Below are positions 48,352 to 58,960 of a DNA stretch of 64,000 nucleotides, piece after piece (the first letter of the stretch is position 1; each line of letters begins with the position of its first letter). The position numbers were made by a program, and so were the translations under genes. Below the pieces are notes generated by a model that saw only the letters and a program-made list of their open reading frames with translations, ran no database searches and was not told the DNA's origin. Source of the DNA: Leptodactylus fallax (lineage: Eukaryota; Chordata; Amphibia; Anura; Leptodactylidae); assembly GCA_947044405.1 (NCBI GenBank), contig CAMRHE010000358.1, positions 496,001 to 560,000 of the forward strand. Direction: 5' to 3'.

Positions 48352-48756
48352 CAGGGCTGTGGAGTCGGTACGCCAAAGCCCCGACTCCGACTCCGACTCC
48401 TCAATTTCCCCTGACTCCGACTCCAACTCCGACTCCGACTCCACCAAAATAGGCACCGACTCCGACTCCACGACTCCGACTCCACAGCCCTGGGCTAAAC
48501 CTTATAGGTTCACTCAGAACTCAGTCCCATCATTATATGAGGAATAGAACAGACCTTTACAGGACATTTCATCATTTTCAACATTTCATTTTCCCAAATT
48601 CTTATGAAAATATATTCAGCACATACTGCATTGTACTACTAACTGTACCAATTTATTATATATTTTGGGAGTCGGAGTCGGTCCATTTTATACCGACTCC
48701 GACTCCACCAAAATAGGCACCGACTCCGACTCCACGACTCCGACTCCACAGCCCTG
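48352..48756. mobile_element. hAT-type non-autonomous element with GACTCC hexamer arrays
   Basis: A 405-bp element with inverted ends CAGGGCTGTGGAGTCGG and CCGACTCCACAGCCCTG. It is flanked by a perfect 8-bp duplication TTTACAAC (48344-48351 and 48757-48764). Both ends carry arrays of GACTCC (or GGAGTC) hexamers with a CACCAAAATAGGCACC spacer. About 63 bp of the right end is repeated identically inside the left part (ending at 48492), so the left end is itself a small palindrome of 141 bp. hAT transposases are known to bind reiterated subterminal motifs; that the hexamers serve this role is inference. The Ser-Asp repeat frame through it is not a gene. Confidence 0.8.
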
Positions 48757-48915
48757 TTTACAACTGTAGTTACAGAAACTAGTTTGGTACAAGCCAGTTA
48801 TGGAATAAACAATGTTCACAGCCTGAAGGCAAAGACATAGGAGAGTACTTGTGCTGTGTAACCACCATGAGCACATCCTTTCACTGGAGTCTGTAACCTT
48901 ACCACACAGTGTGTA

Positions 48916-50483
48916 CAGTCATGGCCAAATGTTTTGAGAATGATACAAATATTAATTTTTACAAAGTCTACTGCTTCAGTTTTTCTAATGGCAATTTGCA
49001 TATACTCCAGAATGTTATAAAGAGTGATCAGCTTAACAGCAATTACTTGCAAAGTCAATATTTGCCTAGAAAATGAACTTTATCCCCCAAAAGACATTTC
49101 AACATCATTGCAGCCCTGCCTTAAAAGGACCACCTAACATCGTTTCAGTGATTGCTCCATTAACACAGGTGTGGGTGTTGATGAGGACAGGGCTGGAGAT
49201 CAATCTGTCATGATTAAGTAAGAATGACACCACTGGACACTTTAAAAGGAGGCTGGTGCTTGCCATCATTGTTTCTCTTCTGTTAACCATGGTTATCTCT
49301 AAAGAAACACGTGCAGTCATCATTGCACTGCACAAAAATGGCCTAACTGGGAAGAGTATTGCAGCTAGAAAGATTGCACCTCAGTCAACAATCTATCGCA
49401 TCATCAAGAACTTCAAGGAGAGAGGTTCCATTGGTGCCAAAAAGGCTCCAGGGCGCCCAAGAAAGACCAGCAAGCGGCAGGACCGTCTCTTAAAAGTGTT
49501 TCAGCTGCGGGATCGGGCTACCAGCAGTGCAGAGCTTGCTGAGGAATGGCAGCAGGCAGGTGTGAGTGCATCTGCATGCACTGTGAGGCGGAGACTCTTG
49601 GAGCAAGGCCTGGTCTCAAGGAGGGCAGCAAAGAAGCCACTTCTCTCCAGAAAAAAACATCAGGGACAGACTGATATTCTGCAAAAGGTACAGGGAGTGG
49701 ACTGCTGAGGACTGGGGTAAAGTCATTTTCTCTGATGAATCCCCTTTTCGATTGTTTGGAACATCTGGAAAACAGCTTATTCGGAGAAGAAGAGGTGAGC
49801 GCTACCACCAGTCTTGTCTCATGCCAACTGTAAAGCATCCTGAAACCATTCATGTGTGGGGTTGCTTCTCAGCCAAGGGAATCGGCTCTCTCACAGTCTT
49901 GCCTAAAAACACAGCCATGAATAAAGAATGGTACCAGAATGTCCTCCAAGAGCAACTTCTCCCAACCGTCCAAGAGCAGTTTGGCGCTCAACAATGCCTT
50001 TTCCAGCATGATGGAGCACCTTGCCATAAAGCAAAGGTGATAACTAAATGGCTCAGGGAACAAAACATAGAGATTTTGGGTCCATGGCCTGGAAACTCCC
50101 CAGATCTTAATCCCATTGAGAACTTGTGGTCAATCATCAAGAGACGGGTGGACAAACAAAAACCAACAAATTCAGACAAAATTAAAGCATTGATTCTGCA
50201 AGAATGGACTGCTATCAGTCAGGATTTGGTCCAGAAGTTGATTGAGAGCATGCCAGGGAGAATTGCAGAGGTCCTGAAGAAGAAGGGTCAACACTGCAAA
50301 TATTGACTTGCTGCATTAACTCATTCTAACTGTCAATATAAGCTTCTGTTACTCATAATATGAATGCAATTCTATTTCTGTATGTGATAAAAACATCTGA
50401 CAAACACACATAAAAACCAGAGGGCAGCAGATCATGTGAAAATAGAATATTTGTGTCATTCTCAAAACTTTTGGCCATGACTG
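48916..50483 (+). mobile_element. Tc1-like DD35E transposon, full length
   Basis: 1568 bp with inverted ends CAGTCATGGCCAAATGTTTT and CAGTCATGGCCAAAAGTTTT, flanked by TA on both sides (48914-48915 and 50484-50485). It is oriented opposite to ltbp1. It carries one transposase gene that is complete in length but has a frameshift. Confidence 0.93.
49289..50306 (+). pseudogene. Tc1 transposase, DD35E, one frameshift
   Basis: ATG at 49289 opens a frame with HTH region (ARKIAPQSTIYRIIKNF), GRPRK motif and second HTH, which breaks at an A run near 49650-49657 that is one base out of register; the first frame ends at a TGA at 49706-49708. The other frame covers the catalytic part: Asp in FSDESPF near 49732, Asp in FQHDGAPCHK near 50010, Glu in SPDLNPIENLW near 50118, ending at TGA 50304-50306. 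There are 35 residues between the second Asp and Glu (DD35E), the spacing described for the Traveler family. All three catalytic residues are kept, so the lesion is a single indel. A sequencing or assembly error in the homopolymer is an alternative. Confidence 0.88.
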
Positions 50484-51789
50484 TATGGCGGTAATGATCT
50501 GATAACAGAATTCCTGCATGTGACAAGATAAGACATATTACCCCAATGTAAGATGGGGAATTTCTTTCTTATTGATCTCTTCATGCTAAATGGACAGATA
50601 GAAACTAATAAATTCCACTACAGAAACTGAGATTAAGCAGAGCACCAGTATAGCGGAAATAGTTTACAAGACAGAATAAGTCATAAGATCTGACTCATGA
50701 CAAGTATATACAGTAAGAATATATGGAGGGCTGATTATCCCCATCATAGATTTTAGGGCATGCTGATGAGATATGCTGAAAGAGTCCTATCAGTGGTGCT
50801 CCCTCTAATCCCAAGTACAGTGTATTTAATCTTAGTGGTATAGTGGCCTTATATTCCTTCACTGTATTGCGGTAATGTATAGTGACCACCCATGCTGGAA
50901 ACATGCACAGACCACCCCTACATCAAGGACTAATTGTAATCTCAATGGCATGACTCAACCAATCACACTTTTATGTCGAAAGTGCTTATATGTATAGACA
51001 ATGTAAGGAAGTCCCTTTAAGAGATTACATTTAAAGAGAACCTTTCAGCTCTTCTGTAATGTCCTTTTTGGTATATACTTGTATTGTTGGATTGCTGTTC
51101 CTCAGTTATGGAAATAACTCAGAAATGGATGAATAAACTGACAACTGGGTGTTACCACTTGTGGGTGTGTCTCTGCAACCTGACACTGTCCAGTAATACC
51201 CAACTGTCAATTTATTTATACATTTCTAGGAGGAATAACAGAGGAACAACACAATACAGAGTTATAAGCAGGCAAAGATTATCCAGAATTGTTATTTCAT
51301 GGGGAATACACATATTTGTTAAATCAGACAAGTCTGGAGAGGTGACAACTCATTTTTAATAAAATATGGCACAATATAGTTGCTGACAGTATAGCTTAAC
51401 TGACCAGAAGACAATTAAAGACACCACCCATGCCAATTAGGGACTGTATCCATTTCGATTGGGGACAGTATCCGTGCCAATTAGGGACATTATTCCTGCC
51501 TATTAGGGACAGTGTCCACATTGTCTCCCTAATTTAGGGTTAGGAGTTGTTGCATGAAGAGCTAAGGAAGTTGTAACACATTATGGCAAATGTCTGATAG
51601 ATGTGAGCACTACCTGTGGGACTCACACCTCTCTCTAGAACAGTCCTCACCAAGCTCTGTCCCAGCTTACTCCAGTCCCAGACACGACCAAATCCATTCA
51701 CTTTAATAAGAGTAGAAATACCACACATAACCTCTGTTAGGCATCCATTTAATGTATGTCCTGGGAGTTCTTCTAGGGCTGACATGAAT

Positions 51790-52003
51790 GGGTTATTCCC
51801 ATCTTGGTAAATTGCTGCCAAGATAAGAATCCACTCCACAGTTCTGGAAACAGTGTAGCTAAATGTGCTACACTGTTTCCATACCTCCTATTTTCCTCTA
51901 TGAGAGTTACGAAAACAGGGAAGAGCAGCGCTGCCCTGGTGGTGGGAACCTGCAAGCAGCTGCTCCAGTCTTGGCAGCAATTTGCCAAGATGGGAATAAC
52001 CCT
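51790..52003. mobile_element. palindromic Kolobok-like MITE
   Basis: The arms GGGTTATTCCCATCTTGG then TAAATTGCTGCCAAGA pair with TCTTGGCAGCAATTTGCCAA then GATGGGAATAACCC. TTAA follows at 52004-52007; the left flank has decayed. A second inner hairpin pairs GGAAACAGTGTAGC with GCTACACTGTTTCC. Confidence 0.7.
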
Positions 52004-53079
52004 TTAAACATGCCAAGGATATACAATGTGAAGCACACCTAACACAGATGTATATGCGACATATCAACAAAATGGCCAGCAATATGTTTGTTATAACAAA
52101 AGATATTACTTAATATGCCATCTGACCTGCAGTAATAATATGTTGTGCAGTGTTATATGATTATTATCTGTGTACACCAGTGAATACAAGCTGTAAATCC
52201 ATAATACTCCTGTACATAAAGGAACCCCCAGGAGCAGGTCTTCAGAATGATCTAGTACACAACAGCTGTTTTACATGTTGTAGCTGTCTGCGGCGGTAAC
52301 ATACAGAACATATAGAAGAGCTTAGAGCATGGCTCAAGGGAGACCATGTTCATATCAGCTGCCAATTCCGAAATTGTAAGTGCAGTCTGTGCTTGAGCGC
52401 AGTACAGACAGCATACATAATGGGGCCTGCAGTCAGCTTGCCCTCATAATAAAGCAAAGGTGCCTGTTTCATTTTCTTTATGGAGTGTAAGCAGGCTCTA
52501 TGGCAGGAGAACACCGCCTGAGGTGAGAGCATCTGGTTCACTTCCAGCACTTACAAGTCATGACAGGTAAATTCCTTCACTCTTACTCAAGTCCTTTACA
52601 TATTTTACAGTGCAATGTAATAGCATTACCGGCAAGAGCCGAGGCCTAGAATGTAAACACGATGGGGAGATAAGGGCTTTCTTTTTCCATTTTGTGAGAA
52701 ATCTAAATCCTCGATAGCTGGAATATTCTGAAATGTTTCCCAGTGGCCCAACTTATGAATCACACCGCTAACAAGTAGTTGTGTGAACGGTTACCAGTAT
52801 GTCTCCTATGACTATATATCCAGATAAGAGAAATTTATTAAAACACATTTTCTGCTAAAATAAAAATGACAAGTGTGTGATTTTGAATATTGTAATAATA
52901 TTTGGCTAAAGAGAATCAGTCTAATGATGTGTCTGACGCATCTTTCTACATTGTGTGAGACTCTGTGATTCTTCCTGGAAATGTATAAATAAGGCCAGGA
53001 CTATTCACAATGACAAACATTTGTAATGTGCTTGTCTGACAGGGACTCAAAGAGTGCTGTAGTGTAGGGGACTTAGTGG

Positions 53080-53285
53080 CTCACCCCCAATGGTTGGTTG
53101 TTTTTACAGGAAGCCAATTTATCTATCAGTATATTTAGACATGTGGTAGGAAACCAAAGTACCCTGAGGAACCCATACAAACATGGGAAGAACGTACAGA
53201 CTCCATGCAGATGTTGTCCTTGGTCACATTCGAATCCAGGACCCCAGTGCTAGCCACTGAGCCACCATGCTGCCAATGTGGATTT
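53080..53285 (+). repeat. dispersed retroelement fragment, copy B
   Basis: Contains ACATGTGGTAGGAAACCAAA, AACGTACAGACTCCATGCAG, ATGTTGTCCTTGG, CATTCGAATCCAGGA and GCCACTGAGCCACCATGCTG in order, matching copy A at 2390-2570. The TTCGAATCC portion resembles a tRNA-type B box, which could hint at a SINE, but it may equally be a LINE tail. Confidence 0.55.
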
Positions 53286-53796
53286 GTGGCTGCAAAACTT
53301 AGAATCCCAACGCTGTCCTGTTATACCGCAACTAATCATAGTAAATGTGATTGCCCTGCGGCAGAATTGCAAAGCTGCTGGATATCAGCACAACATTATC
53401 TCTATCATTATTTGCAATTTTAGCCACATTGCAGTCTTTTATGTCACACAGACATAAGTCACCATGTAGCTCGAGTCTTAATTGAAGATCCCCATGACAA
53501 TACAGTGATCTCTGCATGTCTGACACTGCCAGCACTGAATGAACCTTGTCAGAGTGTGTAGGGACAAGACCCATTAATAATGGCACCGCCCAGTTGTCAA
53601 TTCAACGACACACACAAAAGTTTTAAAAAAACATACTCTAGCATTGTTGTTCCAAGGAGAAGAATTTACTGAAACATGACCTTTATAGAAGGGAGAAATG
53701 TGCTGCTGTGCATATCATTACAGGATGGAACAGATCAGAGGATGAATCTACATGGCAATAAAAAGTTACATTCATGGTTTGACTATGATCAATATA

Positions 53797-54651
53797 CAGA
53801 TGCATCTCAATAAATTTGCGTGGGCACCGGAGCAACTGGAGGGGCTGAAGTGCTGTGGGGGTTTGGAGTGGCAAGACCGCTCCCTGGATGAACAGCCGGA
53901 TCTGGAGGATCGTCGGGAGGTAGAGCAGCAGAAAGCTGAGCTCTCAGCCACTCCGCTCCATTAGATGCAGCCAGCCTCCTGAGGGACTCCTGGACATCAG
54001 TATCAGTGACAGACAAGGTGAGCACCTCTTGTGTTGAATCCAGGCTGTCAGTGTGTTTAGCACTCGGCGGGCTGGATGATATAAGGTCCTATCAAACCAC
54101 TCCCACCTTTATTTATTGTCGATAGTACTCTAAACCCTCCCATCGTTTTGCCCGCCAAAACATGACCCCCTGTCCTTTCTGCCCGCCAAAAGCTAACCCC
54201 TGCACTACCCTAACTACTCACATCCTCCATGCTGCTAAAACTCTCTGTCATGCTGGGGCCTGCGCTCCGTGTCCATGCTTCTCAATAAATTAGAATATCT
54301 TTGAAATGTTCATTCCTTTCAGTAATTCAGTAATACAATTCATAATCAGCGTCTTCCATGATTGTGTGTCCTACTGAACCAGACTGAGGGACCATTTAAA
54401 GGCTTAGGAAACCTCGGCAGGTGACACACTGAATTTACAATACTGAACTTTTTTACAATATTCACATTTTCTTAGATTTGGGTTTTCATTACCTGTAATC
54501 CATAATCAACATTTACAGAAATAAAACACTAGAAATAGAACACTCTGTGTGTAAAGAATCTAGAAAATATCTAGAAAAGGTCACTTTTTTAATTTAATTA
54601 CTGAAAGAAATAAATGCTGCAAAGATATTCTAATTTATTGAGATGCACTTG
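53797..54651. mobile_element. mariner-type MITE, copy 2, split by an insertion
   Basis: Same family as 12613-12995 but reversed. Its left end CAGATGCATCTCAATAAATT (53797-53816) is separated by 458 bp from the rest, which resumes at 54275 and runs to GAGATGCACTTG at 54651. Identity to copy 1 is visible across CATTACCTGTAATCCATAAT and TACAATACTGAACTTTTTTA. There is no coding capacity. Confidence 0.85.
53817..54274. mobile_element. unidentified 458-bp insert with 17-bp target duplication
   Basis: Flanked by ATGCATCTCAATAAATT (53800-53816) and ATGCTTCTCAATAAATT (54275-54291), 16 of 17 identical. The insert is GC-richer than its surroundings. On the minus strand an open stretch of about 70 codons reads LSVTDTDVQESLRRLAASNG and then a Pro/Ala/Ser-rich tail; a CGGGCAAAA/GGCGGGCAGAA pair occurs nearer the other end. 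There is no A-tail and no recognised domain. A long duplication points to a target-primed retroposon, but the family is unknown to me. Confidence 0.6.
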
Positions 54652-55736
54652 TGTTAGTAAAATCTCTCATGACATCACTAAATATTGCTGACAGTGCTGG
54701 GACTGAATGTTCCACAGCAGTACAGAAGGTGAACCTTACCTTTTACTGCTTAGGGCAAAATCTCTGCAACAGAGGCACGGATTCACAAGGGGAAAACACT
54801 GTCTGAAACAGGTGACCCTAACCTATCTATCTGCAGGCCTGGGTTGATATGCTAGGTTCTCGTGACAGATTCCATTTAAAGGGGATGCCTGTTTTTACAA
54901 ATTGTTGTTCCAGCAGTAGCTAGATTCTAACAAAGCACAAGAAAGATTTCTTGTAAAAAATAGGCATTCATGTTCTGCAATATCATCGTCCTTCAGTGCC
55001 AAAAGAGAATCTCAATCCTGGCACTTAAAAAGAGTCGGTTTAAGTGTTACAAAGTAAATCCCCTTGTGGGCCGCTGCCGATGTACTGAGGTACCTGGTAA
55101 GGGCAAAGTAACCACAATACCAAGTCATTACGGTATGGATCTAATTTACAGGCCTAATTACAGTCCATTATAGGAAACAACTATTGTTATCTTGTCCTTG
55201 TCCAAGCTGTAGATGTATTAGATGTAATGTATCCACAAAATGTCTAACCTATTTTTTAGCGTCTTTGCCCATCGCTCTGCATACCTGTGTTAATGCTTGT
55301 TTTCTCTCTTTATGCCTGCTGGACATGTACATGTTATTCCAGATGTGATGCCCGTGCTCTATTAAGCACCCTGAGACAGATATCAGATGTCCAATACTTC
55401 TCTGCTCCTCTCTCCCTACTCACAGCATGCAGTCTCCCTGACACAGAGTCCCAGATTTACTAATAGTTACACAGTGCAAACTTAGACAGGCAGTCTGAAA
55501 ATTCACCAGATTTATCATAGTGACTGATGCTAGATGATAAATCTGACGTATCATTACACTGTCTGCTCTAAGTATATACTAGAGCCAGGAGATTAAACAA
55601 AAAAGAACCAAAACCGGATGTCAACCAGGATAACAGACTTGATTTCACGACGATTATTTCAGTTTGGTTATTACAATATTTGCGAGGTTCTACCTGCAGT
55701 TTCTTTCGGACTGAATACATCCAAATCAGAACTGTT

Positions 55737-56030
55737 ATTATTATACTCTGGGGTCTTCAGGCCCTGGAGTATAATAAGCGGAGCACCCAGGGGAGGTGAA
55801 CATAAAAAACAATGATAGTCACCTCTCCTGGACTCCAGCACCGGTCCCTGTTTTCTTTGGCGCTTCTGCCTGACGTCAGGGACAGCGAGGCCTGTGATTG
55901 GGCCTCAGCGGTCTCTCACATCAGGCACAGGCGACAAAGTGAACAGGAAGTCAGGCCGGAGCCCAGGAGGGACGAGTATCTTTTTTAACCTCCCTGGAAG
56001 AAGAAGAGACCCCAGAGTGTAAAAGCAGTT
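55737..56030. repeat. hairpin-forming dispersed repeat, copy 2
   Basis: Related to 37440-37800: TTATACTCTGGGGTCTTCAG...GTATAATAAGCGGAGC, then AGTCACCTCTCCTGGACTCC, CGCTTCTGCCTGACGTCAGG and a closing GACCCCAGAGTGTAA. Pieces of inverted partner sequence are recognisable but more diverged. Confidence 0.55.
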
Positions 56031-58293
56031 TCTGTTCAGCTGTGTTCAGTCAGAAGCAAACTTTGAGAAAAGAATCTTGTGAGGTTCGCCCAACACATAC
56101 TCATACTGTAAGTGGGATGTGGTTTTAAGTGGGTGTGGCCTAAATAATTGCTATTAATCGTAATTGAGGTAAAATGCCCGATTAATCTCAAATTTAGGTC
56201 ATAATCGCCCCGCCCTAGTATAAACCATCTTTTACTTGGCTTACTTTGAGCCAGAATTTTACAAGACAATCTTGGCACACTTTTGGTGAATCATAGCAAG
56301 CCCATTTTTTTATGAGGCTCCATACCAGCCGTGTCTAGCAAGTTTACAAATTTTAGCCTACACTAGGTTTATTAATATGCACTGATGCCCACAGTTTGCC
56401 AAAGATGCGCCACATCTACATCAGTGTCCAGCCATTACCACAAAAGGAAACCTGGTCCAGAGAGAGAGAGAGAAACTGCAGCTATACGGCCTCCTCCTTC
56501 ATTTCTATCTACCAGGTTATTAGTTTTGTCTGGGGCTGAGGTGGTTTTGAGAGAGATTAATAGAAGGAAAATGTATACTGTATCTTTCAACTTATTAATC
56601 AAAATCCATGCTTTTTTTTATATGCTAAGGAGTCTTATTTTATGAATGTCAGCTTCCTGTAGGAGCATACATACTGAGATGGCTGTCAGTCACACAATAG
56701 GACCACCCACTGGACTCCTAAGTCTAAAAAGACTAGGGATTTCAATCAATAAGTGGCACGTTATACGGAATCTTTTCACAGAAAACTACATATCAATCTG
56801 CTCAGCTTCACCTGCTCTATAACATGCTGCCTGTAGATCAGTATGATATTTAATATCCTATTAATGTCACCAGAAACCAACAACAGCGTGATCCAGCATA
56901 ACATTTACAAATTATATTGTTACCCTTTCCTTTAAGATAAAGCAGCTGAGACAAGTTGGGATACAGTAGCGTTGGTTCCATCCAGCACTGCACCTGCTAC
57001 GGACATTGTAGGCTGAGCTAACCAACTACAGACAGAAATATGTGCTGAATCACAGCATCACCACGGTGGACATGAAGTGAATCAGACAAGCCATGTGAAC
57101 CCAATAAAAACAAATGCACAGAAACCATGCCACAACTAAGCCCATAGCTATGCACCTGTTATTTCCAGTGTAGTTCCACAATTACATGGCTGGTGGCTAG
57201 AAAGATATGTGTGTAACAGGGTGTGCATGGTCCTATTCATGTCAAAGACACATATAGCACAATGGGGGCATGACGCAATGGAGCCCTGTACTACACATTA
57301 GCTTTGCAACAATGACCAGCTCTGCAGCATATTTATAGATGTTACATGGTGCTGGCAAAAAGAGCACACTTTCTGCCGTCATATTTCTTTACTATGGTAG
57401 ACAGATTGAAAATTTAGGCTTTTTGTGCTTGATGCCATGAACAGAGACCAACCCAAATTGTCAGCATCAAATTGACAGTCACTTTTAAACCACTTCTATG
57501 GTGTCTCTTCGGGCCCATTATAGGCGAACCTGCAGTTCTTGTACATTCACACACTGAAAGTTAGACGCGCACGTCTGCAGCATAGAAAGCCAGGCAGGGC
57601 CTGCCAGAAATGTGTTTAGAAAGCCTAGTGAGAAATGACTTGAAAAGTACCGTAAATGTTTAAATATTTGACTCTTTCAAGTGTGCGCTACTTTGGGATG
57701 AATGGCACAATACGCTGACTTTATGCCACAGGAGCACTGCCTCATTTAGGAAAGCGAATGAAGAAAATGTAGACAAGAGGGTTAGAGAATAAGCCAGTGA
57801 TATAAGGAAAAAGAGCAAATAAGTGTCCTATGGTGATAAGGATTGTGTTATGTGTACAGTATAGGCGTTGTCGTCTCTGCTTTATCCTATTTCTAGACAG
57901 GGCAGGAAGCAAGTGTGCAAAGGGGTCATTGACCGTATGTGGACACACAGCACATACACTCCTAGACATCCCCTACAGTGTGGACATGGCATCACTGACC
58001 TGCTGTATGTTAGGGCGCCCAGGATATCCAGCTCATGGCACTTTCAATGTGACATTTCCCAAACAGATGCAAGCATTTCCCATCCCAACAGTTAACAACA
58101 GAATGATGCACAGGTGACAACTACAGCTATTACAGGTATTTGTGCACTTGTAGTTCATTAGTAAATACCATTCTGCATGAATGGCCACTATGGTACTTCT
58201 AGAGTTAAACTATTTTAGAGAAAACCCCCCACTGTGTGCGGTAAAGGCATAGCAGAAATAATACATACTAGAGACATCTGTGACTGTACTTAC

Positions 58294-58516
58294 CTACTCT
58301 GAAGTTACTGGAAGTCAGCGTGTCAGCAGCGTGACCGTTTTCACTAATAAGCGTAGTTGTATTTCCCTTCTCGCAGTTGTTATGACAGCGGCCCTTGGTA
58401 CAGGTCACTTTGCAAATGCTGGGTGTGAAGACCACCTTGATGCGCCCTGTCTGGTTTCCCACTGCCAGAGGAGGCACAGAGAAAAGGAAAAATAGACAGA
58501 TCAGCTTGGTATCCAT
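58294..58516 (-). CDS. ltbp1: ltbp1 short-isoform exon 1: signal peptide and N-terminal segment
   Basis: Encodes residues 1-74 plus the first base of codon 75. ATG at 58516-58514 is chosen because it gives [20 protein letters not shown], the LTBP1S signal peptide, and is the first in-frame ATG after an in-frame TGA at 58582-58580. A TTG five codons upstream opens the same frame but is not a plausible start. The context is ACCATGG: +4 is G, but -3 is C. Predicted signal cleavage is near residue 20, directly before the sequon N-Q-T. Then [20 protein letters not shown], four cysteines (35, 39, 44, 48), a second sequon N-T-T at 52-54, and [18 protein letters not shown]. The donor is GTAAGT (58293-58288). 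The sequence after Gly24 is shared with the long isoform in other vertebrates. Confidence 0.95.
58446..58500 (-). promoter_or_regulatory. ltbp1: predicted 3' splice site for the long ltbp1 isoform, inside signal-peptide codons
   Basis: The minus strand from 58500 to 58464 is pyrimidine-rich (TCTGTCTATTTTTCCTTTTC...CCTCCTCTGG) and ends at CAG (58464-58462). A second AG follows in CAGACAG (58448-58447). Splicing at either AG leaves phase 1, matching the phase-1 junctions of this gene; they differ by 15 bp, five codons. In other vertebrates the long isoform joins just before the [10 protein letters not shown] segment, so the second AG (exon from 58446) is the better match. Use of the site is inferred. 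Confidence 0.7.
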
Positions 58517-58960
58517 TGGTTTCCTCCCCAAGTATGGAAAAAAAAGGATTAAAATATGAAGGAGCAGTAAGGCAGCTTGTCAGTGATCTCTGCTCAGCAT
58601 CCAGTGGTGTCTCTGAAACAGGAGTGGGAAGATTAACAGACAGGACTCCGGGATCTACTCCAAGACCACATTTAAAGTCAAGTCACCAGAGTGGGATTAG
58701 TAATCACAAAGCTGCACTTTATTCACTGGGAGAAGGAAAGTGTAAAAAAAAAAAAGTGGAGCACGCTGCATGACAGCTTAAACAGCCAGCTCTGACAAGC
58801 AGATGTAATGCAATGAGGATGGCTGAACACCTAGGGGAGAACAGACTCCTGTGTCTTCCTGCATACTCCAGCTGTTTCTGCCGTTATTAAGTCACTCTCT
58901 TTCCCTCTCTCTCACTAGAGCCCGTCCCCTGGAAATGTTTTAGGCATGCGGCGTGTCTGA
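58517..58960 (-). promoter_or_regulatory. ltbp1: probable LTBP1S 5' UTR and promoter region
   Basis: Sequence upstream of the short-isoform start. On the minus strand there is a GAATAAAG TATA-like element at about 58717-58724, an E-box CAGCTG at 58869-58874, and a GAGA-rich tract (complement of 58891-58914). An in-frame mini-ORF of six codons (ATG at 58600-58598, stop at 58582-58580) would lie in the leader if transcription starts upstream of it. It has no CpG-island character. An internal promoter here is expected from the known two-promoter organisation of LTBP1; the exact start site cannot be seen. Confidence 0.4.

Larger units (their letters stand above)
38936..58293 (-). other. ltbp1: ltbp1 intron 1 (19.4 kb)
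   Basis: The largest intron here, phase 1. It holds Kolobok-like MITEs (39461-39810, 42082-42610, 51790-52003), a 32-bp Kolobok stub between TTAA sites (40375-40406), a CA microsatellite (40835-40879), the GACTCC hAT element (48352-48756), the DD35E Tc1 transposon (48916-50483), retroelement fragments and a split mariner MITE (53797-54651). About 43200-45050, 46100-47020, 52100-53050 and 56900-58290 look repeat-poor and contain no gene; conserved regulatory elements could lie there but cannot be shown. Confidence 0.8.
7051..58516 (-). other. ltbp1: ltbp1 gene, short-isoform 5' part (7 exons)
   Basis: Seven exons on the minus strand join into one frame of 394 complete codons that I recognise as the N-terminal part of latent TGF-beta binding protein 1, short form. 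LTBP1 is a secreted matrix glycoprotein that disulphide-bonds the TGF-beta propeptide and anchors latent TGF-beta to fibronectin/fibrillin networks. Order of modules: signal peptide (residues 1-20), four-Cys N-terminal segment (35-48), EGF-like (77-104), linker (105-227), first 8-Cys module (about 228-296), calcium-binding EGF (298-338), second TB module (from about 345). The third 8-Cys module, which in the family binds the TGF-beta propeptide, is not in the window. Six donors are GTAAGT, GTAACT or the like and one is GTGAGT; all acceptors end in AG. Introns 1 to 6 are 19358, 2458, 12210, 4435, 4767 and 7055 bp. Identification rests on remembered family sequence, not on a database search. Confidence 0.95.

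Noticed and set aside
48359..48547. 62-codon frame encoding Ser-Asp repeats
   Set aside because: It is a by-product of the GACTCC hexamer array in the hAT-type element; there is no start context, splice structure or similarity to a real Ser-Asp repeat protein.
53228..53245. tRNA gene suggested by a TTCGAATCC box
   Set aside because: No acceptor or anticodon stem can be formed around it; it is part of a dispersed retroelement fragment.
53807..54025. Host gene exon with Pro/Ala-rich product
   Set aside because: The frame lies almost wholly within the 458-bp insert and ends in MITE sequence; it has no supported splice sites. Kept as an unidentified mobile insert.
58517..58531. Upstream TTG as alternative start of ltbp1 exon 1
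   Set aside because: It would add five residues before a typical signal peptide; the ATG at 58516 matches the known short-isoform start.
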